From: Mycobacterium malmoense
GTDB taxonomy: Bacteria > Actinomycetota > Actinomycetes > Mycobacteriales > Mycobacteriaceae
Direction of reading: 5' to 3'
DNA length: 64,000 nt
NCBI RefSeq assembly: GCF_019645855.1
Contig: NZ_CP080999.1
Span: 4,154,001 to 4,218,000 of the forward strand
The notes beneath the pieces were generated by a model. The model was not told where the DNA came from. It searched no databases and saw only the letters and a list, made by a program, of their open reading frames with translations. The number at the start of each line of letters is the position of its first letter. The stretch's first letter is position 1. Shown here in pieces: positions 49,907 through 58,429 of this stretch. A program made the position numbers and the translations under genes.

Positions 49907-51130
49907 ATGGTTTTGGATTTTGCAGCTTTGCCCCCCGAGGTCAACTCCGGACTCATGTACGCCGGTGCCGGTTCGGGACCGCTGATGGCGGCTGCGACCG
50001 CCTGGAGCAACCTGGCCGCCGAGTTGAGCACCACGGCGTCCTCCTGGGAGTCGATCATTGCGAACCTGACCTCCCAGCAGTGGACCGGCGCGGGGTCGGC
50101 AGCGGCGGCGGCCGCGGCCGAGCCGTATGTGGGCTGGCTGAGCACCACGGCCGCGGCCGCAGAGCAGGCGGCCACCCAGGCGTCGGCGTCGGCGGCCGCC
50201 TACGAGACGGCCTTCGCGGCGACGGTGCCACCGCCGGTGATCGCCGCGAACCGGTCGCTGCTGGCGGCGCTCGTCGCGACGAACTTCCTTGGCATCAACA
50301 CCCCGGCGATCGCCGCCACGGAAGCCCAGTACGCCGAGATGTGGGTCCAAGACGCCCTCACGATGTACACCTACGCGGCTTCCTCGGCGGCCACCGGGGT
50401 CCTTCAGCCGCTGACGCCGGCGTCGCCGACCGCCAGCCCGGCCGCGGCCGCCACCCAAACCTCCGCGGTTTCGGCGGCGTTCGCGAATGCCACCGCCAAC
50501 CCGGCGGCGTCGGGCTTGAGTGGGATCCTGAGCAATCTGACGTCGTTGACCTCGCAGCCGTTCGGTAGTGGTGTCTGGAGCTTTTTGCAAACCAACTTCC
50601 CCGAGGCGGCGAACCTCATCTATGCGCTCGACGGCCTTGGCGGCACCCTGTTCAGCTTCAACGGCGTTCAGCAGTTCGGTGTCACGGCGGCATGGTTCGT
50701 CGGTAACACCATCCCGACGTCGGTGTCGTTGATACACACGGTTGCCAACACGCCGGCGGCGATCGGCGGCTGGGCCGCCAGCGACGTGGCACCGGTCGCC
50801 GGTGCGGCCGGCGTGGCGGAAGGAACCATGGTGGGCGCGGTGGCGCCGACCGGCCTGGGCGGAGCGATGTCGGCGGGCCTGGGCGAGGCGTCCGCGGTCG
50901 GCGGTCTGTCGGTGCCGGCCAGCTGGTCGGCGGCGACCCCGGCGACGCTGGCTTCCTCGACCGCTCCGCTGGAAGGGTCGGGATGGACCGTCGCCTCCGA
51001 GGCGGGCGAGCCGGTCGCGGCGATGCCCGGCATGCCGGGAATGGCGGCGGCAGCCAAGGGTGCCGGCGCCTACGCCGGTCCGCGATACGGGTTCAAGCCC
51101 ATCGTCATGCCCAAGCAGGTGGTTGTCTGA
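49907..51130 (+). CDS. PPE-SVP family protein (PPE15-like)
   Basis: A 407-residue PPE protein. The PPE domain (1-175) starts MVLDFAALPPEVNSGLMYAG and contains the W-x-G turn QQWTGAGS. The C-terminal part bears GGLSVPASW, the GxxSVPxxW signature of the SVP subfamily, and ends PRYGFKPIVMPKQ. It follows the PE gene by 65 bp. The partner PE, a PPE-specific chaperone (EspG5) and the ESX-5 machinery are expected from known biology. The ribosome site is poor, suggesting coupling to the PE gene. Confidence 0.9.
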   Translation: MVLDFAALPPEVNSGLMYAGAGSGPLMAAATAWSNLAAELSTTASSWESIIANLTSQQWTGAGSAAAAAAAEPYVGWLSTTAAAAEQAATQASASAAAYETAFAATVPPPVIAANRSLLAALVATNFLGINTPAIAATEAQYAEMWVQDALTMYTYAASSAATGVLQPLTPASPTASPAAAATQTSAVSAAFANATANPAASGLSGILSNLTSLTSQPFGSGVWSFLQTNFPEAANLIYALDGLGGTLFSFNGVQQFGVTAAWFVGNTIPTSVSLIHTVANTPAAIGGWAASDVAPVAGAAGVAEGTMVGAVAPTGLGGAMSAGLGEASAVGGLSVPASWSAATPATLASSTAPLEGSGWTVASEAGEPVAAMPGMPGMAAAAKGAGAYAGPRYGFKPIVMPKQVVV

Positions 51131-51288
51131 CACGGGAAAAGGCGGATGTGTCACCCATTTGAGGCGAACAGTTGACCGTGAGGCCGTAATCTACCCGTTA
51201 TGCGGCTACCGCCGCATAGGGCACAACTGACAAGGCTTCAACAAACTGAAAAACGAACTGAAAGTTCCGAGATAAGGAGAAAGGCAAC

Positions 51289-51585
51289 ATGGCAACACGT
51301 TTTATGACCGATCCGCACGAGATGCGGGCGATGGCGGGTCGTTTTGAGGTGCATGCGCAGACGGTGGAGGACGAGGCTCGCAAGATGTGGGCATCCTCGA
51401 TGAACATCGCTGGCGCGGGTTGGAGCGGGCAGGCCCAGGCGACTTCGTACGACACCATGGGTCAGATGAATCAGGCGTTTCGCAACATCGTGAACATGCT
51501 GCACGGGGTGCGCGACGGGTTGATCCGCGACGCCAACAACTACGAGCAGCAAGAGCAGGCCTCCCAGCAAATCCTCGGCAGCTAG
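51289..51585 (+). CDS. esxJ: WXG100 protein EsxJ-like (CFP-10-type QILSS subfamily)
   Basis: A 98-residue WXG100 protein: two helices joined at GWSGQA, with the general secretion motif YEQQE near the C-terminus. It is close to the EsxJ/K/M/P/W subfamily and ends SQQILGS. It has a strong ribosome site (AAGGAGAAAGG) 158 bp after the PPE gene, so it may also have its own promoter. It should form a heterodimer with the next product and be exported by a type VII system (ESX-5a). Confidence 0.93.
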   Translation: MATRFMTDPHEMRAMAGRFEVHAQTVEDEARKMWASSMNIAGAGWSGQAQATSYDTMGQMNQAFRNIVNMLHGVRDGLIRDANNYEQQEQASQQILGS

Positions 51586-51636
51586 CGGCCGAAAACCGGC
51601 TGCTGTCCAACACTTTCAACTCAGGAGGACATAAAC

Positions 51637-51921
51637 ATGACCATCAATTACCAGTTCGGCGATGTGGACGCCCATGGCGCCACCATTCGTGCCCAGGCGG
51701 CTTCGTTGGAGGCCGAGCACCAGGCCATCGTTCGTGATGTGCTGGCCGCTGGGGACTTTTGGGGTGGCTCCGGGTCGGTGGCCTGCCAGGAGTTCATCAC
51801 CCAGTTGGGCCGCAACTTCCAGGTGATCTACGAGCAGGCCAACGCCCACGGGCAAAAGGTGCAGACCGCCGGCAGCAACATGGCCAGCACCGACAGCGCC
51901 GTCGGCTCCAGCTGGGCCTGA
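51637..51921 (+). CDS. esxI: WXG100 protein EsxI-like (ESAT-6-type Mtb9.9 subfamily)
   Basis: A 94-residue ESAT-6-like protein with the WXG turn at DFWGGSGS and the family start MTINYQFGDVDAHGA. It lacks the YxxxE tail, as expected for the ESAT-6 partner of a CFP-10-like protein. It belongs to the EsxI/L/N/O/V subfamily. A consensus AGGAGG site lies upstream and the gap to esxJ is 51 bp. A perfect palindrome after its stop ends the operon. Confidence 0.93.
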   Translation: MTINYQFGDVDAHGATIRAQAASLEAEHQAIVRDVLAAGDFWGGSGSVACQEFITQLGRNFQVIYEQANAHGQKVQTAGSNMASTDSAVGSSWA

Positions 51922-51937
51922 CACCGCAGCTTCAGGC

Positions 51938-51967
51938 GGGGCCGCACACCGATCGGTGTGCGGCCCC
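51938..51967. terminator. Perfect 30-bp palindrome, bidirectional terminator
   Basis: Arms GGGGCCGCACACC and GGTGTGCGGCCCC with centre GATC, fully self-complementary, 17 bp after the esxI stop and 44 bp from the convergent PPE stop. GTTGTCTG follows, a weak U-rich tract. Confidence 0.8.
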
Positions 51968-52010
51968 GTTGTCTGTCCAACCGTCGAATTACGTTGCGCC
52001 GCTGACCGTT

Positions 52011-53381
52011 CTATCCGGCCACCGGCGAACGCGGAATCAGCGAGGAGCGGAACCCGATCCGCTGAACCGTACCGTCGGACTCGCGCCCGACCATACCGCC
52101 CAAGGGCAGCTTGGAAATGCCCGCGCCGGGCGCCGACCCCGGCACCGCACCCCACCCGCCTGGCATGACGTTGGCGTCGAGAGCGGGCAGCGGCGTAACC
52201 GACGACACCGCCTCGGCCCAACTCGGTGGTACCGACAAGGTACCGAGTGCGGACGCTTGGCCGACGCCCACCGAGGCGCTTTCGCCGAGGCCGCCCACAC
52301 CGCCCAGCCCTAGGCTTCCCAGACCGTCACCCAACTCCCCCGGAGCGGGAAAGCCGGAAACCCCCTCGGCGCCCAGAATCGACCCGGCGCCCGCGAAGTC
52401 CAGCGACAGGCCGTATCCGTCGAAACCGAGTCCGGCTCCGTCGGAGCCCAATCCGGCACCATCAGCACCCAGGCCGGCGGCATCGGAACCAATGCCGACC
52501 ACGTCAAACAGGCCGGTCGCCCCGCTCCCGCCCAACACCGATGTCAGGCTCGACGTCAAGCCGGACACGACCCCCGCCCCGGTGCTGGCACTCTTGGTCG
52601 CGGTTTTACTGGACGCGCTGGTCAGGCTCGACAGCGCGCTGATCGGCGCGGAAGCTCCCGACGATCCCAGCGACGCCCCGGTGCCCATCGCCGCCTGCGA
52701 CAGGCCCGCGCTCGACGACGATCCCGGAGTCGCCAGACCCTGCAGGGCTTGGGGCACTGAGGACATCAACTGAGTCGACATCGTCTGAACGTTGCCGCCG
52801 GCCTGGGTGCCGGCCGTTTGGGCGACGGCACCGGCTTGGCCGGCAAGCCCGCCCGGGTTGGTCGTTTGTGGCGGCGACGTGAAGGTGCTGAACATTGATG
52901 CGGAAGCCGAGGTGGCGGCGTAGTTGTACATGGTCATCGCGTCCTGGGCCCACATTTCGGCGTACTCGGCCTCGGTCGCCATGATCGCCGGCGTGTTCTG
53001 CCCGAGGAAGTTGGTCGCGATCAACGCCATGAGCTGCGCGCGGTTGGCCGCGATCAGCGGCGGCGGCACCGTCATCGCGTAGGCCGTGTCGAAGGCCGTC
53101 GCGGCGGCCGTGGCCTGGGTGGCGGCCTGCTCGCACTGCTCAGCGGTAATCGTCATCCACGACACATAGGGCGCGACCGCGGCGGCCATCGACATCGACG
53201 TCGGCCCCAGCCACGCCTCGTCGGCGAGGCTCGAGACCACCGACTGATAACCGCTGGCGGCGGTCTGCAGCTCGGCGGCCAGCGACTCCCATCCCGCGGA
53301 GGCGGCCAGCATCGTCGCCGGCCCAGGACCCGTATACATCCGGCCGGAGTTGATCTCTGGTGGCAATGCGCCAAAGTCCAT
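52011..53381 (-). CDS. PPE-SVP family protein
   Basis: A 456-residue PPE protein, convergent with the ESX-5a-type operon. The PPE domain starts MDFGALPPEINSGRMYTGPG. The middle is Ser/Thr/Ala-rich and includes a short degenerate repeat of (S/A/F)DGAGLG units near residues 295-325. GTLSVPPSW at about 395 is the SVP motif, and the C-terminus is basic (RIGFRSSLIPRSPVAG). It has no adjacent PE gene on its own strand, so its PE partner must be encoded elsewhere. No named orthologue is assigned with confidence. Confidence 0.88.
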   Translation of the reverse strand: MDFGALPPEINSGRMYTGPGPATMLAASAGWESLAAELQTAASGYQSVVSSLADEAWLGPTSMSMAAAVAPYVSWMTITAEQCEQAATQATAAATAFDTAYAMTVPPPLIAANRAQLMALIATNFLGQNTPAIMATEAEYAEMWAQDAMTMYNYAATSASASMFSTFTSPPQTTNPGGLAGQAGAVAQTAGTQAGGNVQTMSTQLMSSVPQALQGLATPGSSSSAGLSQAAMGTGASLGSSGASAPISALSSLTSASSKTATKSASTGAGVVSGLTSSLTSVLGGSGATGLFDVVGIGSDAAGLGADGAGLGSDGAGLGFDGYGLSLDFAGAGSILGAEGVSGFPAPGELGDGLGSLGLGGVGGLGESASVGVGQASALGTLSVPPSWAEAVSSVTPLPALDANVMPGGWGAVPGSAPGAGISKLPLGGMVGRESDGTVQRIGFRSSLIPRSPVAG

Positions 53382-54087
53382 CGCCTATCCCCATCTCTTG
53401 GTTGAGTTTGCTGGCCCGGTTCCACGCGACTCGCCTCGCCGTCCTCGGCGCCGCGCCACACCGGCGTCGCCGAAAACGGGCCGCAGGCCCGGGAAGGCCG
53501 CGCGCCGCCCCGACTGCCGAGGGCGACGAGGCGTGTGGCCGCACGCACGGGCGTCGCCGTCGACGCCCGTCGTCATCACCCGTTCGGAAAGACTCGAACC
53601 GGACACATTTCGGGCGACCGTTGGAGAGCCCGCGAAACCGCAGGCCTGAAAGTCGCCGACCGTCGCTGAGGTGATTTCCGATGGTGCATTCAGAACTCGC
53701 GTTAGGAAAAGCATTGAGATCTACCGTTATTCGTAACTTTACGTAACTTTGCGTTAACGAAAGGCGGGACACCGTCGTCCCGGCCGTCGTGCGTGCATAT
53801 CGAGGTCCGACGGCAGTCCACTGAAGCGCGGCATCTCGTAATCAACGAAATTCATTCCCATGCCGATGGTTTGGGGAGCTACCCCTCGAAAATGGCTCAA
53901 CTCCGTCAAACCAGCGACCATGCGTCCCAGTATTTTTGGGAAATGAGCTCAATATCAACGTCGCTGATGCAACACATATAAAACACATATTTGTGCCGGT
54001 CGCGGTGTGAGCTGGGGAACAGAGTTTTATTTGAGAACTCTATGAAGTCCGTGACAACCGCATGTGCGCTTGCGAGAATGTAGGAAC
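53382..54087. other. 706-bp intergenic region between divergent PPE and trcR
   Basis: No gene seen; frames here lack ribosome sites and domains. The trcR-proximal 380 bp is clearly AT-richer than the flanks and includes phased CGTAACTTT repeats (53731-53760). Both divergent genes must have their promoters here. The length and composition suggest a heavily regulated control region. Confidence 0.6.
53731..53760. promoter_or_regulatory. Phased CGTAACTTT repeats
   Basis: TCGTAACTTT, ACGTAACTTT and GCGTTAACGA follow one another with a 10-bp period, so the CGT(T)AAC cores lie on one DNA face. This is the layout of OmpR-family response regulator sites. They sit about 330 bp upstream of trcR and 350 bp upstream of the PPE gene. 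Confidence 0.5.
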
Positions 54088-54861
54088 ATGACCGCAATGT
54101 CGGGACACGCGAGCAGCCAGCGACCACGCCAGGCGATCCTTGGGCAGCTGCCCCGCATCTACCGCACCGATGGCTCACCCATCCGGGTTTTGCTGGTGGA
54201 CGACGAGCCGGCGCTGACCAACCTGGTGAAGATGGCGCTGCACTACGAAGGCTGGGTCGTCGACATCGCCCACAACGGGCGCGAGGCCATCGCGAAGTTC
54301 GACAGCGTCAATCCCGACGTCCTGGTCCTCGACATCATGCTTCCCGACGTGGACGGGCTGCGAATACTGCAGCGGATCCGCGAATCCGATTCCTACACCC
54401 CCACACTGTTCCTCACCGCGCGCGATTCGGTCATGGACCGGGTCACCGGCCTGACCGCGGGCGCCGACGATTACATGACCAAGCCGTTCAGCCTCGAGGA
54501 ACTGGTCGCCCGACTGCGCGGGTTGCTACGCAGATCCACCCAGCAAACCCCGCCCGCCCCCGAAAGCCTGAAGGTCGGCGACCTGCGCGTCGACACCGCC
54601 AGCCGCGAGGTCATCCGCGACGGCACGCCAATATCGCTTTCTTCGACCGAGTTCGAGCTGCTTCGCTTCCTCATGCGCAATCCCCGTCGCGCGTTGAGCC
54701 GCACCGAAATCCTCGACAGGGTATGGAATTACGACTTCGCCGGGCGCACCAGCATCGTCGATCTGTACATCTCGTACCTGAGGAAGAAGATCGACTCCGG
54801 CAGGGAGCCGATGATCCACACCGTCCGCGGTGTTGGATACATGCTGCGACCGCCGGAATGA
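54088..54861 (+). CDS. trcR: Two-component response regulator TrcR
   Basis: A 257-residue OmpR/PhoB-type regulator. The receiver domain (about 33-148) has the acidic pocket DDE at 38-40 and the phosphoacceptor D82 in LVLDIMLPD. The winged-helix DNA-binding domain (about 165-257) carries TEFELLRFLMRNP and VRGVGYML. The ATG at 54088 (TAGGAAC upstream) gives the M. tuberculosis TrcR length. Its stop overlaps the trcS start by ATGA. TrcR is reported to bind AT-rich DNA and to activate its own gene. Confidence 0.95.
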   Translation: MTAMSGHASSQRPRQAILGQLPRIYRTDGSPIRVLLVDDEPALTNLVKMALHYEGWVVDIAHNGREAIAKFDSVNPDVLVLDIMLPDVDGLRILQRIRESDSYTPTLFLTARDSVMDRVTGLTAGADDYMTKPFSLEELVARLRGLLRRSTQQTPPAPESLKVGDLRVDTASREVIRDGTPISLSSTEFELLRFLMRNPRRALSRTEILDRVWNYDFAGRTSIVDLYISYLRKKIDSGREPMIHTVRGVGYMLRPPE

Positions 54862-56387
54862 CCGGAGCGCGAACCACTCCGTGGTGGCGCCCGCACTCGT
54901 TGCTCCGACAGCTGGTATTGGGCGTGTCGGCCGTCGTGACGATCGTCCTGATGGTGGTCGGCGTGGTGTCCGTCCTGAATTTGCGAACCTATGTCACCGC
55001 CATGAACGACGCCGAGGTCGCGGAATCCCTGGACGCACTGAATCATTCGTTCGCCAAGTACCACCAGGACGATGCGGAGCATCACGATAGATCGGATATC
55101 GGGCGTGCGCTTCTGGGGTTCACCGGACAGAATGCGGGCAACGTCATCGCCGTGCTCCACGACGGCCACGTGATCGGCTCGGCGATCTTTTTCGACGACG
55201 GCCCGCGACCTGCCCCGCCCGATGTCGTTGCGGCCGTCGAGGCGCAGACCTGGCAGGACGGCCTGCCGCGCACCGTGACACTGGGCGGCCTCGGTTCGTT
55301 CCGGGTGGACAGCCAAAGCGTCGACGGCACCGACGACCGCCTCCTCGTCGGGGTGTCGGTGAACTTCATCAACCGGACCGTCGGAGGCCGAATAGTCACT
55401 CTCGCAGTGTTTTTGGTTGCGGTGCTGCTGATCACGGCCGCGCTCACGGCCTGGGTGGTCAGCTACGCGCTGCGCCCGCTGCGCCGCGTCGCCGCGACCG
55501 CCGGGGAGGTCGCCGCCATGCCGCTCGTCGGCGACGACCACCGGATCGGCGCGCGGGTCCAGCCCGGTGACACCGATCCGGACAACGAAGTCGGGATCGT
55601 CGGGCATACCTTGAATCGGTTGCTGGACAACGTGGATGGCGCCCTGGCCCATCGCGCCGAATCCGATCGGCGGATGCGGCAATTCATCACCGACGCCAGC
55701 CACGAGCTGCGAACCCCGCTGGCGGCGATCCAGGGATACGCCGAACTGACCCGCCAGGACAGCTCGGCGCTGCCGCCGACCACCGAATACGCGCTGGCCC
55801 GCATCGAGTCCGAAGCGCGCCGGATGGCGCTGCTTGTCGACGAGCTGCTGCTGCTCTCGCGCCTGGGCGAGGGCGAAGACCTGCAGACCCAAGACGTCGA
55901 CCTGGCCGAGCTCGTCATCAATGCGGTGAACGACGCGGCCGTCGCGGCGCCGACCCACCGCTGGGTCAAGGAGCTGCCCGAGGAACCGGTGTGGGTTCGC
56001 GGGGATCACGCCCGGCTCCACCAGCTGGTGAGCAATCTGCTCAGCAATGCCCGGCTGCACACGCCGCCCGACGTCACGGTGACCACGGGGATCACTTGCC
56101 ATCCCGGCAACCCCGATGCCCCCTACGCGGAGTTGACCGTCGCCGACAATGGCCCCGGCATTGACGCGGAACTCCTTCCCCGGCTGTTCGAGCGGTTCGT
56201 CCGCGCGGACACGTCCAGGTCTTACGGTTCGGGCATCGGGCTGGGCCTGGCCATCGTGAATTCGATCGTCAAGGCACACCAAGGCTCGGTCACCGCCGAA
56301 TCCGCCAATGGCAGAACGGTTTTCCGGGTTCGGCTTCCGCTGATCGAAGACCCGGCCATAGGCCGGCACGCCGCAAAGCGCCGTTGA
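54858..56387 (+). CDS. trcS: Sensor histidine kinase TrcS
   Basis: A 509-residue kinase, equal to M. tuberculosis TrcS. Helix 1 is at about 18-41, the extracytoplasmic sensor region at about 42-178 (rich in Asp/His around KYHQDDAEHHDRSD), helix 2 at about 180-203, then HAMP, the HisKA domain with H282 in TDASHELRTPLAA, and a HATPase domain with the N, G1 (VADNGPGI) and G2 (GSGIGLGLAIV) boxes. It overlaps trcR by 4 bp, so the pair is translationally coupled. It would phosphorylate TrcR; the signal is unknown. Confidence 0.95.
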   Translation: MTGARTTPWWRPHSLLRQLVLGVSAVVTIVLMVVGVVSVLNLRTYVTAMNDAEVAESLDALNHSFAKYHQDDAEHHDRSDIGRALLGFTGQNAGNVIAVLHDGHVIGSAIFFDDGPRPAPPDVVAAVEAQTWQDGLPRTVTLGGLGSFRVDSQSVDGTDDRLLVGVSVNFINRTVGGRIVTLAVFLVAVLLITAALTAWVVSYALRPLRRVAATAGEVAAMPLVGDDHRIGARVQPGDTDPDNEVGIVGHTLNRLLDNVDGALAHRAESDRRMRQFITDASHELRTPLAAIQGYAELTRQDSSALPPTTEYALARIESEARRMALLVDELLLLSRLGEGEDLQTQDVDLAELVINAVNDAAVAAPTHRWVKELPEEPVWVRGDHARLHQLVSNLLSNARLHTPPDVTVTTGITCHPGNPDAPYAELTVADNGPGIDAELLPRLFERFVRADTSRSYGSGIGLGLAIVNSIVKAHQGSVTAESANGRTVFRVRLPLIEDPAIGRHAAKRR

Positions 56388-56417
56388 TTGGCAAACCGTT
56401 CGACGAGAGAATTCGGG

Positions 56418-56435
56418 CGTAAAGAAAACGTAAAG
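56418..56435. promoter_or_regulatory. CGTAAAG direct repeat in the kdp leader
   Basis: CGTAAAG at 56418-56424 and again at 56429-56435 (11-bp period), in the 202-bp gap between trcS and the Kdp genes. The core CGTAA is shared with the phased repeats upstream of trcR. This is a candidate site for KdpE or TrcR. A small stem (GGTGCC-CTGG-GGCGCC) follows at 56435-56450. Confidence 0.45.
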
Positions 56436-56589
56436 GTGCCCTGGGGCGCCGTTAGGAAAGTGTCAACCAAAGGCCCTACCGAAGCGGTCCCGTCTACTTT
56501 CAAGCTGACCTTGCCTCCGAGGGCTGCGCTGTGGCTGACCTCGATGAGGTCCTTTCGTATGCACGTGATTGGCGCCGAACGGAGACAAG

Positions 56590-56673
56590 ATGGGCGTGTT
56601 GATATACGTCGTGCTGACGGTGGCGGTGTTCGCCGTGCTCGGCCTGGCGCAGAAGTTGGTCGAGCGGCTGTGA
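56590..56673 (+). CDS. 27-residue membrane peptide encoded immediately before kdpF
   Basis: An ORF too short for routine gene calling: ATG at 56590 with GGAG five bases upstream and TGA at 56671-56673. The product is a single hydrophobic helix (LIYVVLTVAVFAVLGLA) ending QKLVERL, basic at the C-terminus. The stop overlaps the kdpF GTG (GTGA), so translation should be coupled. It is different from KdpF, which follows. I recall similar tiny ORFs with an ERL or DRL end in kdp operons of other phyla, without assigned role. It may be an additional small subunit or assembly factor of the Kdp pump. Confidence 0.65.
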   Translation: MGVLIYVVLTVAVFAVLGLAQKLVERL

Positions 56674-56759
56674 GCTACGAAAACGTCGTCGGCTTGGTGC
56701 TTTCCATCCTTCTCGCGCTGTTTCTCGGCTGCGCCCTGCTGTTCCCGGAGAGGTTCTAG
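56670..56759 (+). CDS. kdpF: K+-transporting ATPase subunit KdpF
   Basis: A 29-residue single-helix peptide, SYENVVGLVLSILLALF at the start and LLFPERF at the end, the KdpF signature. KdpF stabilises the KdpABC complex in the membrane. It begins at a GTG overlapping the stop of the 27-residue peptide and ends TAG, whose G starts the kdpA GTG. Too short for most automatic callers. Confidence 0.9.
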   Translation: MSYENVVGLVLSILLALFLGCALLFPERF

Positions 56760-58429
56760 TGAGCACCACGGCGGCGGGGCTGATCTTCCTCGCCGTTCTC
56801 GTCGCAGCACTGGTCGTGGTGCATGTGCCCTTCGGCGACTACATGTTTCGGGTGTACACGTCGGAGAAGGACCTCTACGCCGAACGGGTGATCTATCGGC
56901 TGATCGGTGTCGACGCGCGCTCGGAGCAAACCTGGGGCGCCTACGCCCGAAGCGTCTTGGCGTTTTCCTCGATCAGCATCCTCTTCCTGTTCGTGTTCCA
57001 GCTGGTGCAGGGCAAGTTGCCGTTGCACCTGCACGATCCGGCCACCCAGATGACGCCTGGGCTGGCGTGGAACACCGCGGTCAGCTTCGTCACCAACACC
57101 AACTGGCAGGCCTACTCCGGCGAATCGACGCAGGGCCATCTGGTGCAGATGGCCGGGCTGGCGGTGCAGAACTTCGTCTCGGCCGCCGTCGGCATGGCCG
57201 TGGCGGTCGCGCTGGTGCGCGGGTTTGCCCGCAGGCGCACCGGCGATCTGGGGAACTTCTGGGTCGACCTGGTGCGCGGCACGCTGCGCATCCTGCTGCC
57301 GATCGCAGTCATCAGTGCGGTCCTGCTCGTTGCGGGTGGGGCGATCCAGAACTTCCATCTGCACGACCAAATTGTCACCACCCTTAACGGCACCCAGCAG
57401 ACCATCACCGGCGGCCCGGTCGCCAGCCAGGAAGTCATCAAGGAACTCGGCACCAACGGCGGCGGCTTCTACAACGGCAACTCCGCGCACCCGTTTGAGA
57501 ACCCCACCGCGTGGACCAACTGGCTGGAGATCTTTCTGATCGCGGTCATTGGCTTCTCGCTGCCCCGCACGTTCGGCCGCATGGTGGGCAGCACCAAGCA
57601 GGGCTTCGCGATCGCCGCGGTCATGGCGACGTTGGCCCTGGTCAGCTCCGGCATGGCGATGTGGATGCAACTGCAGCACCACGGCACCGTGCCGACCGCC
57701 GTCAGCCGGGCGATGGAGGGAGTCGAACAGCGGTTGGGTGTCGCCGACTCGGCGGTGTTCGCCGCCGCGACCACACTTACCTCTACCGGTGCCGTCGATT
57801 CGACTCACGACTCCTACACCAGCCTCGGTGGCATGGTCGCGATGTTCAACATGCAGCTCGGGGAGGTCGCGCCCGGCGGCACCGGATCCGGTCTGTACGG
57901 CATGCTGATCCTGGCGGTGATCACCGTCTTCGTCGCCGGCCTGATGGTCGGGCGCACACCGGAATACCTCGGCAAGAAGATCAACCCCCGCGAAATCAAG
58001 CTCGCCGCAAGCTATTTCCTGGTGACGCCGCTGATCGTGCTGATCGGCACCGCGATCGCGATGGCACTGCCCGGCGAACGCGCCGGCATGCTCAACGGCG
58101 GCCCGCACGGGCTGTCCGAAGTCTTGTACGGGTTCACCTCGGCGGCCAACAACAACGGGTCGGCCTTCGCCGGACTGTCCGCCAACACCAACTGGTACAA
58201 CACCGCCCTCGGGCTGGCCATGGTCTTCGGCAGGTTCCTGCCGATCGTGCTCGTGCTCGCCCTGGCCGGCTCGCTGGCCAAGCAGGGCGCCACGCCGCAA
58301 TCGGCCGGCACACTGCCCACGCATCGGCCGCAGTTCGTCGGAATGGTCGCCGGGGTCACGGTGATTCTCGTCGCCCTCACTTTCCTGCCCATGCTGGCGC
58401 TCGGGCCTCTCGCCGAAGGAATCCACTGA
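56759..58429 (+). CDS. kdpA: K+-transporting ATPase potassium-binding subunit KdpA
   Basis: A 556-residue, ten-helix protein that carries the channel-like selectivity filter. The filter-region blocks are visible: FVTNTNWQAYSGE, ELGTNGGGFYNGNSAHPFENP (conserved GG), TSTGAVDSTHDSYT and SAANNNGSAFAGL. It starts with GTG, sharing one base with the kdpF stop, and its stop overlaps the kdpB ATG (ATGA). The whole set is a tight translationally coupled operon for high-affinity K+ uptake at low external K+. Confidence 0.96.
   Translation: MSTTAAGLIFLAVLVAALVVVHVPFGDYMFRVYTSEKDLYAERVIYRLIGVDARSEQTWGAYARSVLAFSSISILFLFVFQLVQGKLPLHLHDPATQMTPGLAWNTAVSFVTNTNWQAYSGESTQGHLVQMAGLAVQNFVSAAVGMAVAVALVRGFARRRTGDLGNFWVDLVRGTLRILLPIAVISAVLLVAGGAIQNFHLHDQIVTTLNGTQQTITGGPVASQEVIKELGTNGGGFYNGNSAHPFENPTAWTNWLEIFLIAVIGFSLPRTFGRMVGSTKQGFAIAAVMATLALVSSGMAMWMQLQHHGTVPTAVSRAMEGVEQRLGVADSAVFAAATTLTSTGAVDSTHDSYTSLGGMVAMFNMQLGEVAPGGTGSGLYGMLILAVITVFVAGLMVGRTPEYLGKKINPREIKLAASYFLVTPLIVLIGTAIAMALPGERAGMLNGGPHGLSEVLYGFTSAANNNGSAFAGLSANTNWYNTALGLAMVFGRFLPIVLVLALAGSLAKQGATPQSAGTLPTHRPQFVGMVAGVTVILVALTFLPMLALGPLAEGIH

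Noticed and set aside
56388..56589. Cyclic di-AMP (ydaO-type) or other riboswitch in the kdp leader
   Set aside because: The 202-bp leader has a small GGTGCC/GGCGCC stem and CGTAAAG repeats, but none of the conserved ydaO core blocks could be recognised.
56756..58426. 556-codon antisense frame exactly opposite kdpA
   Set aside because: It is rich in His, Gln, Asp and Gly, as expected from the complement of hydrophobic codons, and has no ribosome site; kdpA is certain.
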